A stretch of 64,000 nucleotides of DNA. Origin: Corynebacterium sp. NML130628. Its GTDB lineage: Bacteria; Actinomycetota; Actinomycetes; Mycobacteriales; Mycobacteriaceae. The notes under the pieces were generated by a model, which worked only from the letters and a program-made list of their open reading frames with translations, did not search any database and was not told the origin of the DNA. The position numbers and the translations under genes are program-made. Below are positions 41,174 to 49,773 of the stretch, in pieces (the stretch's first letter is position 1; each line of letters begins with the position of its first letter). The stretch spans positions 92,844 to 156,843 of the forward strand of contig NZ_MLAL01000023.1 in assembly GCF_001875665.1 (NCBI RefSeq), read 5' to 3'.

Positions 41174-41922
41174 CGTGGCGTCAACCTTCCGGCCGCGGCC
41201 TCCTTGCGCGCGAGATCCGGCATTCTATTCACCGCGATCCGTGCCAACTTGCGCTCATCCGCGTACGCCAACCGCTCAATCAGCTGGTTCATCGGCACCC
41301 ACGCGACTTCCGTGACTTCCGGGTCTTCGTCGTTAAACACCCCGTCGACGTAACGCAACAAATTGTGGTGCACGGTCTTATGAATACGGACGCCCTCAGA
41401 AATGAACCAATAATCAATCACACCAAGCGTATTGAAGGCCTCCCCGGTAATCCCGGTTTCCTCCCACACCTCACGTTCCGCGGTACGCCACTGGTCCTCG
41501 CCATCCTCCACGTGACCCTTCGGCATCGACCACAGCAGACGGCCCCGGCGATCCAGCCGCCCAATCAACGCGACGTAAATCTTCGACAGGTCCACCTTGT
41601 CATGCTGGTCCACAGCCTCAGCCATGCCCGACACCACCAAGCCGCCCGCACTCGTCTCGTTCCGGGTCTCCAGCGATGAATCAACCGGCCTCTGCTGCCT
41701 CTTACGTGCCGACGCGCCCCGCCCCCGCCGATTCGACCCGCGACGACGCTGCTGCTGCGACCCCCGCTTTTTGGCGTGCGAACCACGCCGACGGCCACGC
41801 CGCCGCTTCGGGGAGTCACCCCCCGCCTTCGAGTTAGCGCCGTCCCCGCGCCCCTTCCCGCCAGAGTTCGAAGACTTGCGCTCCGACGGAGGAACCGGCT
41901 TCGGCCGAGTGTTCTCAGTCAT
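41170..41922 (-). CDS. NUDIX hydrolase with basic N-terminal extension
   Basis: 250 aa. The first 90 residues are low-complexity and very basic (KRRRGRRRGSHAKKRGSQQQRRRGS), likely nucleic-acid-binding or disordered. The NUDIX box is complete: GHVEDGEDQWRTAEREVWEETGI. The position corresponds to mycobacterial MutT4 (Rv3908), but the substrate cannot be read from sequence. It overlaps the DUF6049 start by 4 bases and is divergent from cca with a 74-bp gap. Confidence 0.9.
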   Translation of the reverse strand: MTENTRPKPVPPSERKSSNSGGKGRGDGANSKAGGDSPKRRRGRRRGSHAKKRGSQQQRRRGSNRRGRGASARKRQQRPVDSSLETRNETSAGGLVVSGMAEAVDQHDKVDLSKIYVALIGRLDRRGRLLWSMPKGHVEDGEDQWRTAEREVWEETGITGEAFNTLGVIDYWFISEGVRIHKTVHHNLLRYVDGVFNDEDPEVTEVAWVPMNQLIERLAYADERKLARIAVNRMPDLARKEAAAGRLTPR

Positions 41923-41996
41923 TCAATTCATGGTATCCGCACTGGCCACGTTTGTGGTACTTAACAGCACCCGGGAAGCAAAGTATCGTGTGAGAG

Positions 41997-43493
41997 GTGA
42001 CAAAGACTGAAGAAACACACCGGTGCCCATTCGACCTCCCCGAGCCTTCCGACCCGAACGCCGTCGCGGCGTTGCAGGTTCGGGCCGAAGGGGGCGTCGA
42101 GAAGCTGAGTGGCTTGCTGACGCCGCTCGCCCAGCGCTTTGTGGAGCGCGGCGAGCACCTTTATCTTGTCGGCGGGCCCGTGCGCGACGCGATGCTGGGC
42201 AAGCTCGGGCACGACCTCGACTTCACGACGTCCGCCCTGCCCTCCACCGTGCAGGAAATTCTCGACGAGTGGGGCGAGACGACCTGGGACACCGGCATCG
42301 AATTCGGCACCGTCGCCGCCGTGCGCGAGGGCCAGCAGGTGGAGATCACAACGTTCCGCTCCGACCTCTACGACGGCGTGACGCGCAACCCCGAAGTCAC
42401 CTTCGGCGACACGCTCGACGGCGACCTCGTGCGACGCGATTTCGCCTGCAACGCGATGGCCATCGAGCTCGACGTGGTCGACGGCGCGCTCCGCCCAATC
42501 TTCCACGACCCCGTAGACGGCATCAGTGACCTGCTGCAACGCCGCCTGGACACCCCGCAGGCGCCCGAGGTTTCCTTCCGCGACGACCCGCTGCGCATGC
42601 TCCGCGCGGCCCGCTTCGCCTCCCAACTCGGCTTCGAGGTGGCCCCGCGCGTCTTCGATGCGATGCGCGACATGGCAGGTGAGATTGAACGGATCACGGT
42701 CGAACGCATCCAAGCCGAGCTGGACAAACTCATGTGCGGCATCGCCCCCTGGGAGGGCATTGACCTGCTGGTTCGGACCGGCCTCGCCGAGTTTGTGCTG
42801 CCCGAGGTGCCCGCGCTGCAGCTCGAGCAGGACGAACACATGCAGCACAAGGACGTCTACGCACACTCGCTGACCGTGCTGCGCCAGGCAACCGAGCTCG
42901 AGGACGACGGCCCTGACCTCAAGTTGCGGCTCGCTGCGCTACTTCACGACGTCGGCAAGCCCGCCACCCGGGCCGTCAAAGAAGGCGGCGGCGTGAGCTT
43001 CCACCACCACGAAGTCGTGGGCGCGAAACTAGTGCGCAAGCGCCTCCGCGCGCTGAAGTATCCGAAGCACGTGATCAGCGATGTTGGCCAGCTGGTGTTC
43101 TTGCACATGCGTTTCTACGGCTTCGGCGACGGCAAGTGGACGGATTCGGCGGTGCGTCGCTACGTCACTGACGCTGGCGACCTGCTCGGCCGCCTGAACA
43201 AACTTGTCCGCGCCGATTGCACCACGCGCAACCCGCGCAAGGCCCGCCGCCTGCAGCGCGCGTACCAGGAGCTCGAGGAGCGGATCGAGACGCTGGCCGA
43301 GCAGGAAGACCTCGCGCGGATCCGTCCTGACCTGGATGGCAACGAGATCATGCGGATTCTGGACCTCAAACCGGGCCCCGAAGTTGGCGAGGCCTGGAAG
43401 TACATGAAGGAACTTCGTTTGGAGCGCGGCGAACTCGACCACGACGAGGCCGTCGCCGCGTTGAAGAGTTGGTGGGAGGAACGCAATGCCTGA
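41997..43493 (+). CDS. cca: CCA tRNA nucleotidyltransferase
   Basis: 498 aa from a GTG at 41997. The nucleotidyltransferase head has LVGGPVRDAMLGKLGHDLDFTT (metal-binding Asp pair), RRDFACNAMAIELD and DDPLRMLRAARFASQLGF. An HD domain follows (LAALLHDVGKPATR, HHHEVVGAKL). The protein adds CCA to tRNA 3' ends, which is needed here because both tRNA genes in the window lack an encoded CCA. It overlaps yqgE by 8 bases. Confidence 0.95.
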   Translation: MTKTEETHRCPFDLPEPSDPNAVAALQVRAEGGVEKLSGLLTPLAQRFVERGEHLYLVGGPVRDAMLGKLGHDLDFTTSALPSTVQEILDEWGETTWDTGIEFGTVAAVREGQQVEITTFRSDLYDGVTRNPEVTFGDTLDGDLVRRDFACNAMAIELDVVDGALRPIFHDPVDGISDLLQRRLDTPQAPEVSFRDDPLRMLRAARFASQLGFEVAPRVFDAMRDMAGEIERITVERIQAELDKLMCGIAPWEGIDLLVRTGLAEFVLPEVPALQLEQDEHMQHKDVYAHSLTVLRQATELEDDGPDLKLRLAALLHDVGKPATRAVKEGGGVSFHHHEVVGAKLVRKRLRALKYPKHVISDVGQLVFLHMRFYGFGDGKWTDSAVRRYVTDAGDLLGRLNKLVRADCTTRNPRKARRLQRAYQELEERIETLAEQEDLARIRPDLDGNEIMRILDLKPGPEVGEAWKYMKELRLERGELDHDEAVAALKSWWEERNA

Positions 43494-44094
43494 GTACTTT
43501 TACGGTGACCGCCTGTTCACGTCACTCGAGCGCACCGAGCCTGACAGCGGCATGTTGCTCGTCGCCGCTCCGGGGATGTACTCGCCGGATTTCGCACGCA
43601 CGGTTGTCCTCGTGATTGAGCACGGTGAGCAGGGCACCCTCGGCGTCGTGCTCAACCGGCGTTCCGACGCCGCCGTGGTGAGCGTGCTGCCCGAGTGGGA
43701 GGCACTCGCCAGTGAGCCATCGGTGATGTACTACGGCGGACCCGTCAGCCCGAACGCAGCTGTGGGCCTGGGCGTGACGCGCAACGACGTGGACATCGCC
43801 GAGCACCCGACGCTGACCAGGCTGGCGAACAAGCTGGTCCACGTGAACATGCATGAGCCGGCTTCCTCTTTCTCTGATTTGCTGGAGGGCTTCCGCCTGT
43901 TCGCCGGGTTCTCCTCCTGGGACGTTGGGCAGCTCGACGAGGAGATCGAGCGCGGGGACTGGTACGTCGCCCCCGCCCTGCCGTCCGATGTAATCACGCC
44001 TGCGAGCGTCGATTTGTGGTCCGACGTCCTGCGCCACCAGCCGATGCCACTGCCCTTGTTCGCCACCTTCCCGTCGGACATTGAGGACAACTAG
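43486..44094 (+). CDS. YqgE/AlgH family protein
   Basis: 202 aa, the family's typical length. It has the conserved GMLLVAAPGMYSPDFARTVVLVIEHGEQGTLGVVLNRR, the VMYYGGPVSPN block and the late FAGFSSWDVGQLDEEIERGDWYVAP. The molecular function of the family is unsettled. It is coupled to cca by overlap and ends one base before the azlC start. Confidence 0.93.
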   Translation: MPEYFYGDRLFTSLERTEPDSGMLLVAAPGMYSPDFARTVVLVIEHGEQGTLGVVLNRRSDAAVVSVLPEWEALASEPSVMYYGGPVSPNAAVGLGVTRNDVDIAEHPTLTRLANKLVHVNMHEPASSFSDLLEGFRLFAGFSSWDVGQLDEEIERGDWYVAPALPSDVITPASVDLWSDVLRHQPMPLPLFATFPSDIEDN

Positions 44095-44808
44095 ATGCAT
44101 GTTTCACGTGAAACATTGCGCGAACTTGGGCTCGGAGTGCGCGACATGTGGCTCGTCGGCCTCGGCGTCGTCCCGCTCGGGTTAGCGTTTGGCCTGCTCA
44201 TGGTGCAGTCCGGGTTCGTCTGGTGGTGGACACCAGTCTTCTCGATGCTTATCTACGCCGGCTCCACCGAATTCCTCGCAATCCCGATGGTGCTCGGCGG
44301 TGTCGGCCCAGCCTCAGCCGCGATGACCGGGTTCATGGTGAACTTCCGCCACCTTTTCTACGGCCTCACCTACCCGCTCAACTCCATCCGCTCGACGTTC
44401 GGTCGCCTCTACGCGATGTATTCACTGACCGACGAAGCCTACGCCGTAGTCAGCGCCCGCCAGCAGACAACACGCTACACCGGACCGCGACTCCTCGCCA
44501 TTCACGTGTTGTGCCAGGCACTGTGGGTTTTGTCCGGGATCGTCGGCGCCATCATCGGCGAGCGCCTCCCCGGCACGATCGAGGGCATGGATTTCGCCCT
44601 GACCGCACTCTTCATCGTCCTCGCCTACGAAGCCTTCCAAGCTTCGCGCGACCTGAGCGCCGTGCTTATCGCCGCCGGGATCGCGCTCGTGGCGGCATTC
44701 GTCGTGCCGGGGCAGATGCTGATGGTGGCGTTGATTGCGTATTTCCTCGTCCTATTGGTTCGATTTTGGGTACCGGGCGTCGACAAGCGATTGGAGTGGA
44801 AGCGATGA
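44095..44808 (+). CDS. azlC: Branched-chain amino acid exporter, large subunit (AzlC/BrnF-like)
   Basis: 237 aa with 5-7 hydrophobic segments. AzlC hallmarks are PLGLAFGLLMVQSG, WTPVFSMLIYAGSTEFLA and GFMVNFRHLFYGLTYPL. It exports leucine, isoleucine, valine and, in C. glutamicum BrnFE, methionine. The first codons (MHVSRET) are themselves a perfect parS site, so the N-terminal sequence is dictated by the DNA element. It overlaps azlD by ATGA. Confidence 0.9.
   Translation: MHVSRETLRELGLGVRDMWLVGLGVVPLGLAFGLLMVQSGFVWWWTPVFSMLIYAGSTEFLAIPMVLGGVGPASAAMTGFMVNFRHLFYGLTYPLNSIRSTFGRLYAMYSLTDEAYAVVSARQQTTRYTGPRLLAIHVLCQALWVLSGIVGAIIGERLPGTIEGMDFALTALFIVLAYEAFQASRDLSAVLIAAGIALVAAFVVPGQMLMVALIAYFLVLLVRFWVPGVDKRLEWKR
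44100..44115. promoter_or_regulatory. parS site 2
   Basis: A perfect TGTTTCACGTGAAACA covering codons 2-7 of azlC, immediately after the yqgE stop codon. Confidence 0.97.
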
Positions 44809-45137
44809 GCGGCCTACCTACCGGCGTCGACCTGCCCATGGTGTGGGCCGTTATCGTGCCCGTCGGCGTGGTCACGGTGCTGCTGCGCTCGCTGCCGTTC
44901 GCGCTGCGAGGATGGCTGGACGGCAGCCCACTTCTCGACTTCCTCCGCATCTACATGCCCGTAGGCGTCATGATCGTGCTCGTCCTGTACACCTTCACCA
45001 GCTCCGACCAGCCGGTGTGGGTCGGCGTGCTCGTCGGGCTCGTGACGCTCGCCCTCCACGCGTGGCGACGCTCCCCCGCCCTCTCGATCCTGGCCGGCAC
45101 CGGCTTGTACGTCGCTTTGGTCAACGTAGTGTTGTAG
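44805..45137 (+). CDS. azlD: Branched-chain amino acid exporter, small subunit (AzlD/BrnE-like)
   Basis: 110 aa from the ATG overlapping the azlC stop; the longer frame upstream is a shadow of azlC. Four hydrophobic segments are present with AzlD-type residues VTVLLRSLPFALRG and DFLRIYMPVGVMIVLVLYTF. It forms the two-component exporter with AzlC. No LRP-type regulator gene is adjacent, unlike the lrp-brnFE arrangement of C. glutamicum. Confidence 0.9.
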   Translation: MSGLPTGVDLPMVWAVIVPVGVVTVLLRSLPFALRGWLDGSPLLDFLRIYMPVGVMIVLVLYTFTSSDQPVWVGVLVGLVTLALHAWRRSPALSILAGTGLYVALVNVVL

Positions 45138-45229
45138 TAAAACGTATTACTGAATAGAAATCTGGCTGATAGATTGAATCTAGTTGTCAAAGCCCTGGCA
45201 ATTTCACCCTCTGCATTCAGGAGAGTTCC

Positions 45230-45472
45230 ACGAAGCGTTTCGCTACCGCTGCCCTTTCGCTCGCTGTTGTACCGGCACATGCTGGTGAGACTTCGAGCGG
45301 TGACGAGGTCACTTCCTCTGTTCAAATCTTGACCCTTCTGCAGCTCGGCAAGAATGGGGTTGCGAAGACCAGGATGAACTTGACCACGCGGATGGGGAAA
45401 CTGCTTTGGGGTATGTTGCTTGGCGTTGCGGCACTCGGCGGGTTGGCGTTTCTTGGAATGGCCGAACAATAG
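45230..45472 (+). pseudogene. Small secreted protein with ACG in place of a start codon
   Basis: The frame reads (ACG)KRFATAALSLAVVPAHAGETSS...LLWGMLLGVAALGGLAFLGMAEQ, 80 codons to TAG. AGGAGA lies 5 bases before the ACG, exactly where a start should be. No ATG, GTG or TTG exists in frame between this and the site. The N-terminus matches MKRFATAA of the convergent gene at 45777-46229, so the ACG is most simply a mutated ATG. It is either a pseudogene or translated weakly from ACG. It has a signal peptide and one C-terminal membrane segment, and a good terminator follows. Confidence 0.6.
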
Positions 45473-45486
45473 TTCCGGAGCTAAAG

Positions 45487-45518
45487 CGCTCGGTCCGAAT
45501 TTTCGGCCGGGCGTTTTT
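45487..45518 (+). terminator. Rho-independent terminator
   Basis: CGCTCGG-T-CCGAA (45487-45499) pairs with TTCGGCCGGGCG (45502-45513) with one bulged T and one wobble, followed by TTTTTC. It follows the ACG-start frame, showing that the region was transcribed as a unit. Between here and 45720 I see no further gene. Confidence 0.8.
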
Positions 45519-45720
45519 CTGACTCTGGACCAACTTGTATATCGTCACATACGATAAAGTGGCGCGGGTGCCGGGTAGGGTGAGAATTCTCCGTTTCTGC
45601 GTCACATCGGCCACTTGAGACGCTAATGCTCTCAGGAGGCTATTGAGCAACGAATAATAACCACTCGCCCACCCATTGATCGGGAATCAATACGAGCGTC
45701 CTGCAACTAGCTACCAACGC

Positions 45721-45753
45721 AAAAAGGCCCAGCCTTATCGGGAAGGCTGGGCC
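45721..45753 (-). terminator. Rho-independent terminator
   Basis: On the minus strand GGCCCAGCCTT pairs perfectly with AAGGCTGGGCC around a 6-base loop and is followed by TTTTT. It lies just downstream of the small secreted-protein gene at 45777. Confidence 0.92.
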
Positions 45754-45776
45754 AGAATGTGGCGTCTATAAGCCGA

Positions 45777-46229
45777 TTAGAAAGGCAGTGCCGGGAGCTG
45801 AACGCCAGGGATGACCCCGGCAACGGCAGCGCCAGCAACGCCAAGAAGTGCAATGATCGCAGCCGGTACACCGATCAGGAGGCCGAGAATACCAGCCTTG
45901 TAGTCCTTATCGTTGATGAGTTCCTTGACGCAGTCCAGCTCGTCAGACGCCGAGGTGAGCTCCTCGCGAGCCTCCTGACGAGCCTGATCGGCCTTGTTCT
46001 TCGCCAGGTCGCCAGCGGTCTTCGCATCAGCCGCCTTCTTCTTGGCGTCAGCTTCCTTCTGCTTCTCAGCAGCTTCAGCCCTCGCCTTGCACTGAGCGTA
46101 TGCAACGGAAGAGCCGACCTTGGCATCTTTGTCGCTAAGCTGCTTATTGGCCGCGCCGGTAAACGCAGGGCCAGCAACGAGGGAAAGGGACAATGTTGCA
46201 GCTGCTGCCGCGGTGGCAAAGCGCTTCAT
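45777..46229 (-). CDS. Small secreted protein with coiled coil and C-terminal hydrophobic segment
   Basis: 150 aa with AAGGAG 6 bases before the ATG. It has a signal peptide (MKRFATAAAAATLSLSLVAGPAFTGA), an Ala/Lys/Glu-rich coiled coil (CKARAEAAEKQKEADAKKKAADAKTAGDLAKNKADQARQEAREELTSASDELDC) bounded by two cysteines, and a hydrophobic, Gly/Ala-rich C-terminus (LGLLIGVPAAIIALLGVAGAAVAGVIPGV). The hydrophobic end could anchor it in the membrane or mycomembrane. No family is recognised. It shares its N-terminal signal motif with the ACG-start frame facing it. Confidence 0.8.
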   Translation of the reverse strand: MKRFATAAAAATLSLSLVAGPAFTGAANKQLSDKDAKVGSSVAYAQCKARAEAAEKQKEADAKKKAADAKTAGDLAKNKADQARQEAREELTSASDELDCVKELINDKDYKAGILGLLIGVPAAIIALLGVAGAAVAGVIPGVQLPALPF

Positions 46230-46454
46230 CGGGAGCTCCTTAAAGTGTTTGCGTTGAATGTCAGGAAGTTGGCATTTCTAAAACGCCATCCTGGCCAAGC
46301 TGATGTGCGTTACATTCCAACTCAATTCTCGAAAGTAATTCGAAGACTCGTCACCGCGGAATAGATTATCGACGCCGCCATGCCCGCCCACAACAAATTG
46401 GAGCTGGAGAGGCGCTCTCTGTTGCCGGGAGAACTTGCCGCAAAGGTCGCGTAT

Positions 46455-46775
46455 ATTCCGCGGGGCGGACAACCCAAATTGGCCGGTGTAGCGACCGACC
46501 GCGTGTGTGTCAGACTGTCCGCCGCGCGGACACCTGCTCGCCGCTTCCCGCATTCCGCGGCGCGGACAGATATTGCTGATTTCATTACCCATCACTAGAC
46601 ACTCCCCACTGACGTGAGGTGTCGGTCTCGTTATTCCGCGCGGCGGACAACCCCTGTCGGGCAGTGTGGCGATCGAGCGTATGACGAGGTGTCCGCCGCG
46701 CGGACACTACCCGCATATCCCGTGGACGAAGGGGGCGTCGAAAAGCTACCCCTCATACTGTCCGCCCCGCGGACA
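46455..46775. repeat. Array of six TCCGC-n3-GCGGA palindromes
   Basis: The 630-bp gap before the HNH gene has no other gene. Six 17-base sites fit (TG or AT)TCCGC-n3-GCGGACA: 46455-46471, 46516-46532, 46552-46568, 46633-46649, 46690-46706 and 46759-46775. Three begin ATTCCGC and three TGTCCGC. Spacings are 61, 36, 81, 57 and 69 bases, so it is not a CRISPR. Flanking sequences differ. Confidence 0.85.
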
Positions 46776-46860
46776 CCGCTAAACAATCTTCCACACACCC
46801 CTTGACACCACCACTCGAACACGTATACTAAACGAAACAACCAAAACATCAGGGGGAGTC

Positions 46861-48081
46861 ATGCACACCACCATCGACGCAGAAGCAATCGTCAACACCA
46901 TCGTTGATAGCGCACGCTTGTTCGCGTATTCGCACGCGGAAATCTTGTCAGCGATCGCCGAATTCGACGCCCATAACCTCGCCGAAACGTACGGCTGTGC
47001 TTCCACCGGGGCGTGGCTTGCCAGAGTGCTGAAAATGAAACGCACCCGCGCCTATGAATACGCCGCTGTGGCACGCAAACTGACAGGCTTTCCCGCCATC
47101 CTTACCGCGTTGCGCAACGGACATATCGACTACACCAGCGTGCGCTACATGCTTGACTACGCCACGTATGCCAACGAGGAAGAGTTAATCAACATTGCGA
47201 CGCACTCTGGCTACCAAGGGTTAGTCACCGCGCTTGCCGGGGCGAGCCCTACCGGAGGCGAACCTGCAGATGCCGGTGAAGCATGTGGGTTGCACCTGCG
47301 GGAAGACGGTGAATACATTCGTGGCTGGTTTTGTATGAACGCTACTGATGGGGCCGCGTTCCAAGCAGCACTGCGGGCAGGGGCGCACGCCTATGTCGAC
47401 GAGAACGCTTTGGATGAGGCTGATGCGGCGATGATGCGCTCAACGTTTGGGCTGCCGCCTCGTCGGTTGATGCTGCAATCACTGATGGGCATGGTGCACA
47501 TGGTGCGCACCGGTGCTGCCAAACACGCGACGATGGCGCCGGCGGCACAGGTGATGGTGCATATGACTACTGATGGGCGAGCATTCTTACCGAATCATAT
47601 GGCGGCGCCAGCCACGCGGATTGCCAATCTGGTTGATCATGGGGATTTGATGGGTGTGCTCTATGACTCGCAGGGGCAGATGATCAAGTTTGGGCGCAAA
47701 CGGCGTTTGGCAAGCCCGAAGCAGGTGCAGGTGTTGTTAGGGATGTGGGGGCACAAGTGTGCGGTGCCGGGATGTGGGCATACCAGGTTTTTGCAGACGC
47801 ATCATATTCGGGATTGGGCTGAGGGTGGTGCAACGGATCTGGAGAATCTTGTGCCGTTGTGTTCGAGGTGTCATTCGTTGGTCACTGATGGGTTTAATCG
47901 GGTGGTGAAGCCTGGTCCGACGTTGTTTTTCCGGTTTGCTAGTGGTGAGCAGTGGGTGTGTGAGCCTGGTCGGGTGGGGTATCGCGATGATGATGCGGAA
48001 ATTGAGATGGATGGGTGGGGTATGGATTCGTTTGCGGATGAGACCGCACCAACATGGGACTGGGACAGACCCAAAACCTAG
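46861..48081 (+). CDS. DUF222/HNH endonuclease (13E12 repeat family)
   Basis: 406 aa. The N-terminal DUF222 part (about 1-250; STGAWLARVLKMKRTRAYEYAAVARKL, SVRYMLDYA) is followed by an HNH domain (about 300-350) with zinc cysteines CAVPGC and CSRC and the catalytic HH...ENLVPLCSRCH pattern. It resembles REP13E12 proteins of mycobacteria, which are multicopy and mobile-like. Codon use changes along the gene: the last 400 bases are rich in GTG, TTG, GGT and TGT codons unlike neighbouring genes, suggesting transfer or a patchwork origin. Six palindromes precede it. It converges with the DUF6881-like gene with a 4-bp overlap. Confidence 0.85.
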   Translation: MHTTIDAEAIVNTIVDSARLFAYSHAEILSAIAEFDAHNLAETYGCASTGAWLARVLKMKRTRAYEYAAVARKLTGFPAILTALRNGHIDYTSVRYMLDYATYANEEELINIATHSGYQGLVTALAGASPTGGEPADAGEACGLHLREDGEYIRGWFCMNATDGAAFQAALRAGAHAYVDENALDEADAAMMRSTFGLPPRRLMLQSLMGMVHMVRTGAAKHATMAPAAQVMVHMTTDGRAFLPNHMAAPATRIANLVDHGDLMGVLYDSQGQMIKFGRKRRLASPKQVQVLLGMWGHKCAVPGCGHTRFLQTHHIRDWAEGGATDLENLVPLCSRCHSLVTDGFNRVVKPGPTLFFRFASGEQWVCEPGRVGYRDDDAEIEMDGWGMDSFADETAPTWDWDRPKT

Positions 48082-48386
48082 GCATGGCTGAGAAGGCTGC
48101 AGGCCTCAGCCCAAAGGGTCTCGAACTCCTCCATAGCAATTGCCGTCGCGGTGACGCCTTCAAACTGTGCGTACATTTCAGGGTGAGGAACCGTGTCCAG
48201 GGGCTTGTTCGCCTGGCCGATGACCTTCCCGTCAACGTAAATGCCGGTGATCGTTTCACTCGGATCCAACTCGATCATCCTGACCATGGTGCACTCGCGC
48301 GGGTTGAGCTCCTCCAACTCTGCGATGTTGAGCAGCTCTCCCCCGAGATCCGGTGCGCTGTAATGAATGCGAACGTAATGTTTCAC
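48078..48386 (-). CDS. DUF6881-like small protein
   Basis: 102 aa from the GTG at 48386. The protein is acidic, with YVRIHYSAPDLGGELLNIAELEELNPRECTMVRMIEL and a late EMYAQFEGVTATAIAMEEFETLWAEA, resembling small actinobacterial DUF6881 proteins. The function is unknown. Its first codons (VKHYV) overlap a parS site, which leaves no room for a normal ribosome-binding site other than the end of the upstream gene; the stop of the transporter gene lies 7 bp away. Confidence 0.7.
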   Translation of the reverse strand: MKHYVRIHYSAPDLGGELLNIAELEELNPRECTMVRMIELDPSETITGIYVDGKVIGQANKPLDTVPHPEMYAQFEGVTATAIAMEEFETLWAEACSLLSHA

Positions 48387-48394
48387 GTGAAACT
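48379..48394. promoter_or_regulatory. parS site 3
   Basis: TGTTTCACGTGAAACT, one mismatch in the last base to the canonical site. It spans the start codon of the DUF6881-like gene and the stop codon of the upstream transporter gene. Confidence 0.92.
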
Positions 48395-49367
48395 ACTCCT
48401 CAGAAGTCGTCGATTGGGCAAGGCGGGAGACGTACGCGGAGCACGTCATCAACTGAATCAGATGGTAGAGCATCAATGGCACAATCAGCACACCGAGCTG
48501 CCCTCCCCCGAAAATCACCGAAGCCATCGGCAATCCAGCGGCCAACGACTTCTGGGTTCCACACATTTGGATAGCCACAGTGTCCGCCCTGGAGAATCCC
48601 ACGTGGCCTGGGACCGCCTTCGTCACCCACAACATGACGCACACGAGCACAAACGCGAACACGGAAAGGAAGACCAATTCAAGCAAAGAAACGTTGGTCC
48701 ACACTCCAGAAACTACCCCGGCCGAGAATGCCGAATACACAACCATCCAGATCGACCCGCGATCGACAAGCTTCGTAGCCTTACGAGCAGCAAACCCCGC
48801 AACAGCGGGCACCGCTGCCCTCGCTACCTGGCCGAGCACGAACGGAAAGAGCAACTGCAATGCAACATTTCGAAACACTGAGGCATCGACATGCACACCG
48901 CTATCCGTGCCCATGAGCACCATGACGAGGGCAGGCGTCGCCACGACACCAACTATCGACGACAGGCTCGCCGCCACCACCGCACCCGGCACATTGCCAC
49001 GCGCGATCCCTGTCAACGCAACCGACGACTGCACCGTCGAAGGCACAAGGCACAGATACAGGATGCCTTGATACACGGACTCCGAGACAAAGGCTGTCGT
49101 AGGCCGCATTGCGAGCCCGATCAGCGGGTACGCCACAAAGGTAAACGCCAAGATGACAGAGTGCAATCGCCAGTTCGTGAGCCCTTGCAACGCCTCACGG
49201 GTAGACAGGCGTGCACCATAGAGGAAGAACAGCAACCCGATGGCGATTTTGACGGCAACAGAAAACCCCTCGGCAAACGATCCGCGGGCAGGCACAACGA
49301 ATGCGAGTACCGCGGCGATGATGATGCCGAGGAGCAAGGGGTCTATGCGGCGAAGAAAACCTGGCAT
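48393..49367 (-). CDS. Bile acid:sodium symporter family (BASS) transporter
   Basis: 324 aa with about nine hydrophobic segments. Family features are an N-terminal LRRIDPLLLGIIIAAVLAFVVPARG, the LVPSTVQSSVALTGIARGNVPGAVVAASLSSIVGV block (conserved crossover region), and MCGTQKSLAAGLPMASVIF near the end. The subgroup with a GTQKSLA motif includes uncharacterised YocS/PanS-like carriers; the substrate is unknown. It shares a strand and tight spacing with the DUF6881-like gene. Confidence 0.88.
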   Translation of the reverse strand: MPGFLRRIDPLLLGIIIAAVLAFVVPARGSFAEGFSVAVKIAIGLLFFLYGARLSTREALQGLTNWRLHSVILAFTFVAYPLIGLAMRPTTAFVSESVYQGILYLCLVPSTVQSSVALTGIARGNVPGAVVAASLSSIVGVVATPALVMVLMGTDSGVHVDASVFRNVALQLLFPFVLGQVARAAVPAVAGFAARKATKLVDRGSIWMVVYSAFSAGVVSGVWTNVSLLELVFLSVFAFVLVCVMLWVTKAVPGHVGFSRADTVAIQMCGTQKSLAAGLPMASVIFGGGQLGVLIVPLMLYHLIQLMTCSAYVSRLAQSTTSEE

Positions 49368-49407
49368 GCAGATATGATAGCCACGCCAGGTTCAGTTGGC
49401 ACCAGTT

Positions 49408-49773
49408 CTACAGAGACGCGTTGAGGGTCTCGCCCTCTTCGGTCAGCTGTGCTTGAGTAAGGGGGTTCTGCGTCGGACCGGAGACTGCGGAGCCGTCGAT
49501 AATGCTGAAGACGGAACCGTGGCCGGTGCAGCGCACTGTGTCGCCTTCGACCTTGGTGATTTTCTGGCCCTGGTGTGGGCAAGTTTGGGAGTATGCGACG
49601 TACTCGCCGGCGGTCGGCTGCGCGATGATGAAGCCGTCGAGGATGACGGCGCTGCCGACGGGTACTTGGGTCTTGGCAACCTCGGCGGTCGGTTCGGATC
49701 CGCAGGCGGCGAGGAACGCGCCTGCGAAGGTGGTGGCGGTGCCGAGGAGGAACATGCGTCGTGAACAAGTCAT
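49408..49773 (-). CDS. Rieske [2Fe-2S] lipoprotein
   Basis: 121 aa. The N-terminus has a twin-arginine motif (SRRMFLLG) and a lipobox ending LAAC at residue 24, so it should be an exported lipoprotein. The Rieske motifs are CPHQG and CTGHGSVF, giving two Cys and two His ligands. The gene overlaps the 3' end of the decayed trpA by 4 bases (ATGA), so it was apparently the last gene of that transcript. The partner redox protein is unknown. Confidence 0.88.
   Translation of the reverse strand: MTCSRRMFLLGTATTFAGAFLAACGSEPTAEVAKTQVPVGSAVILDGFIIAQPTAGEYVAYSQTCPHQGQKITKVEGDTVRCTGHGSVFSIIDGSAVSGPTQNPLTQAQLTEEGETLNASL

Noticed and set aside
46455..46775. CRISPR array
   Set aside because: The repeats are short palindromes with irregular spacing (36-81 bases), spacers are not uniform, and there are no cas genes.
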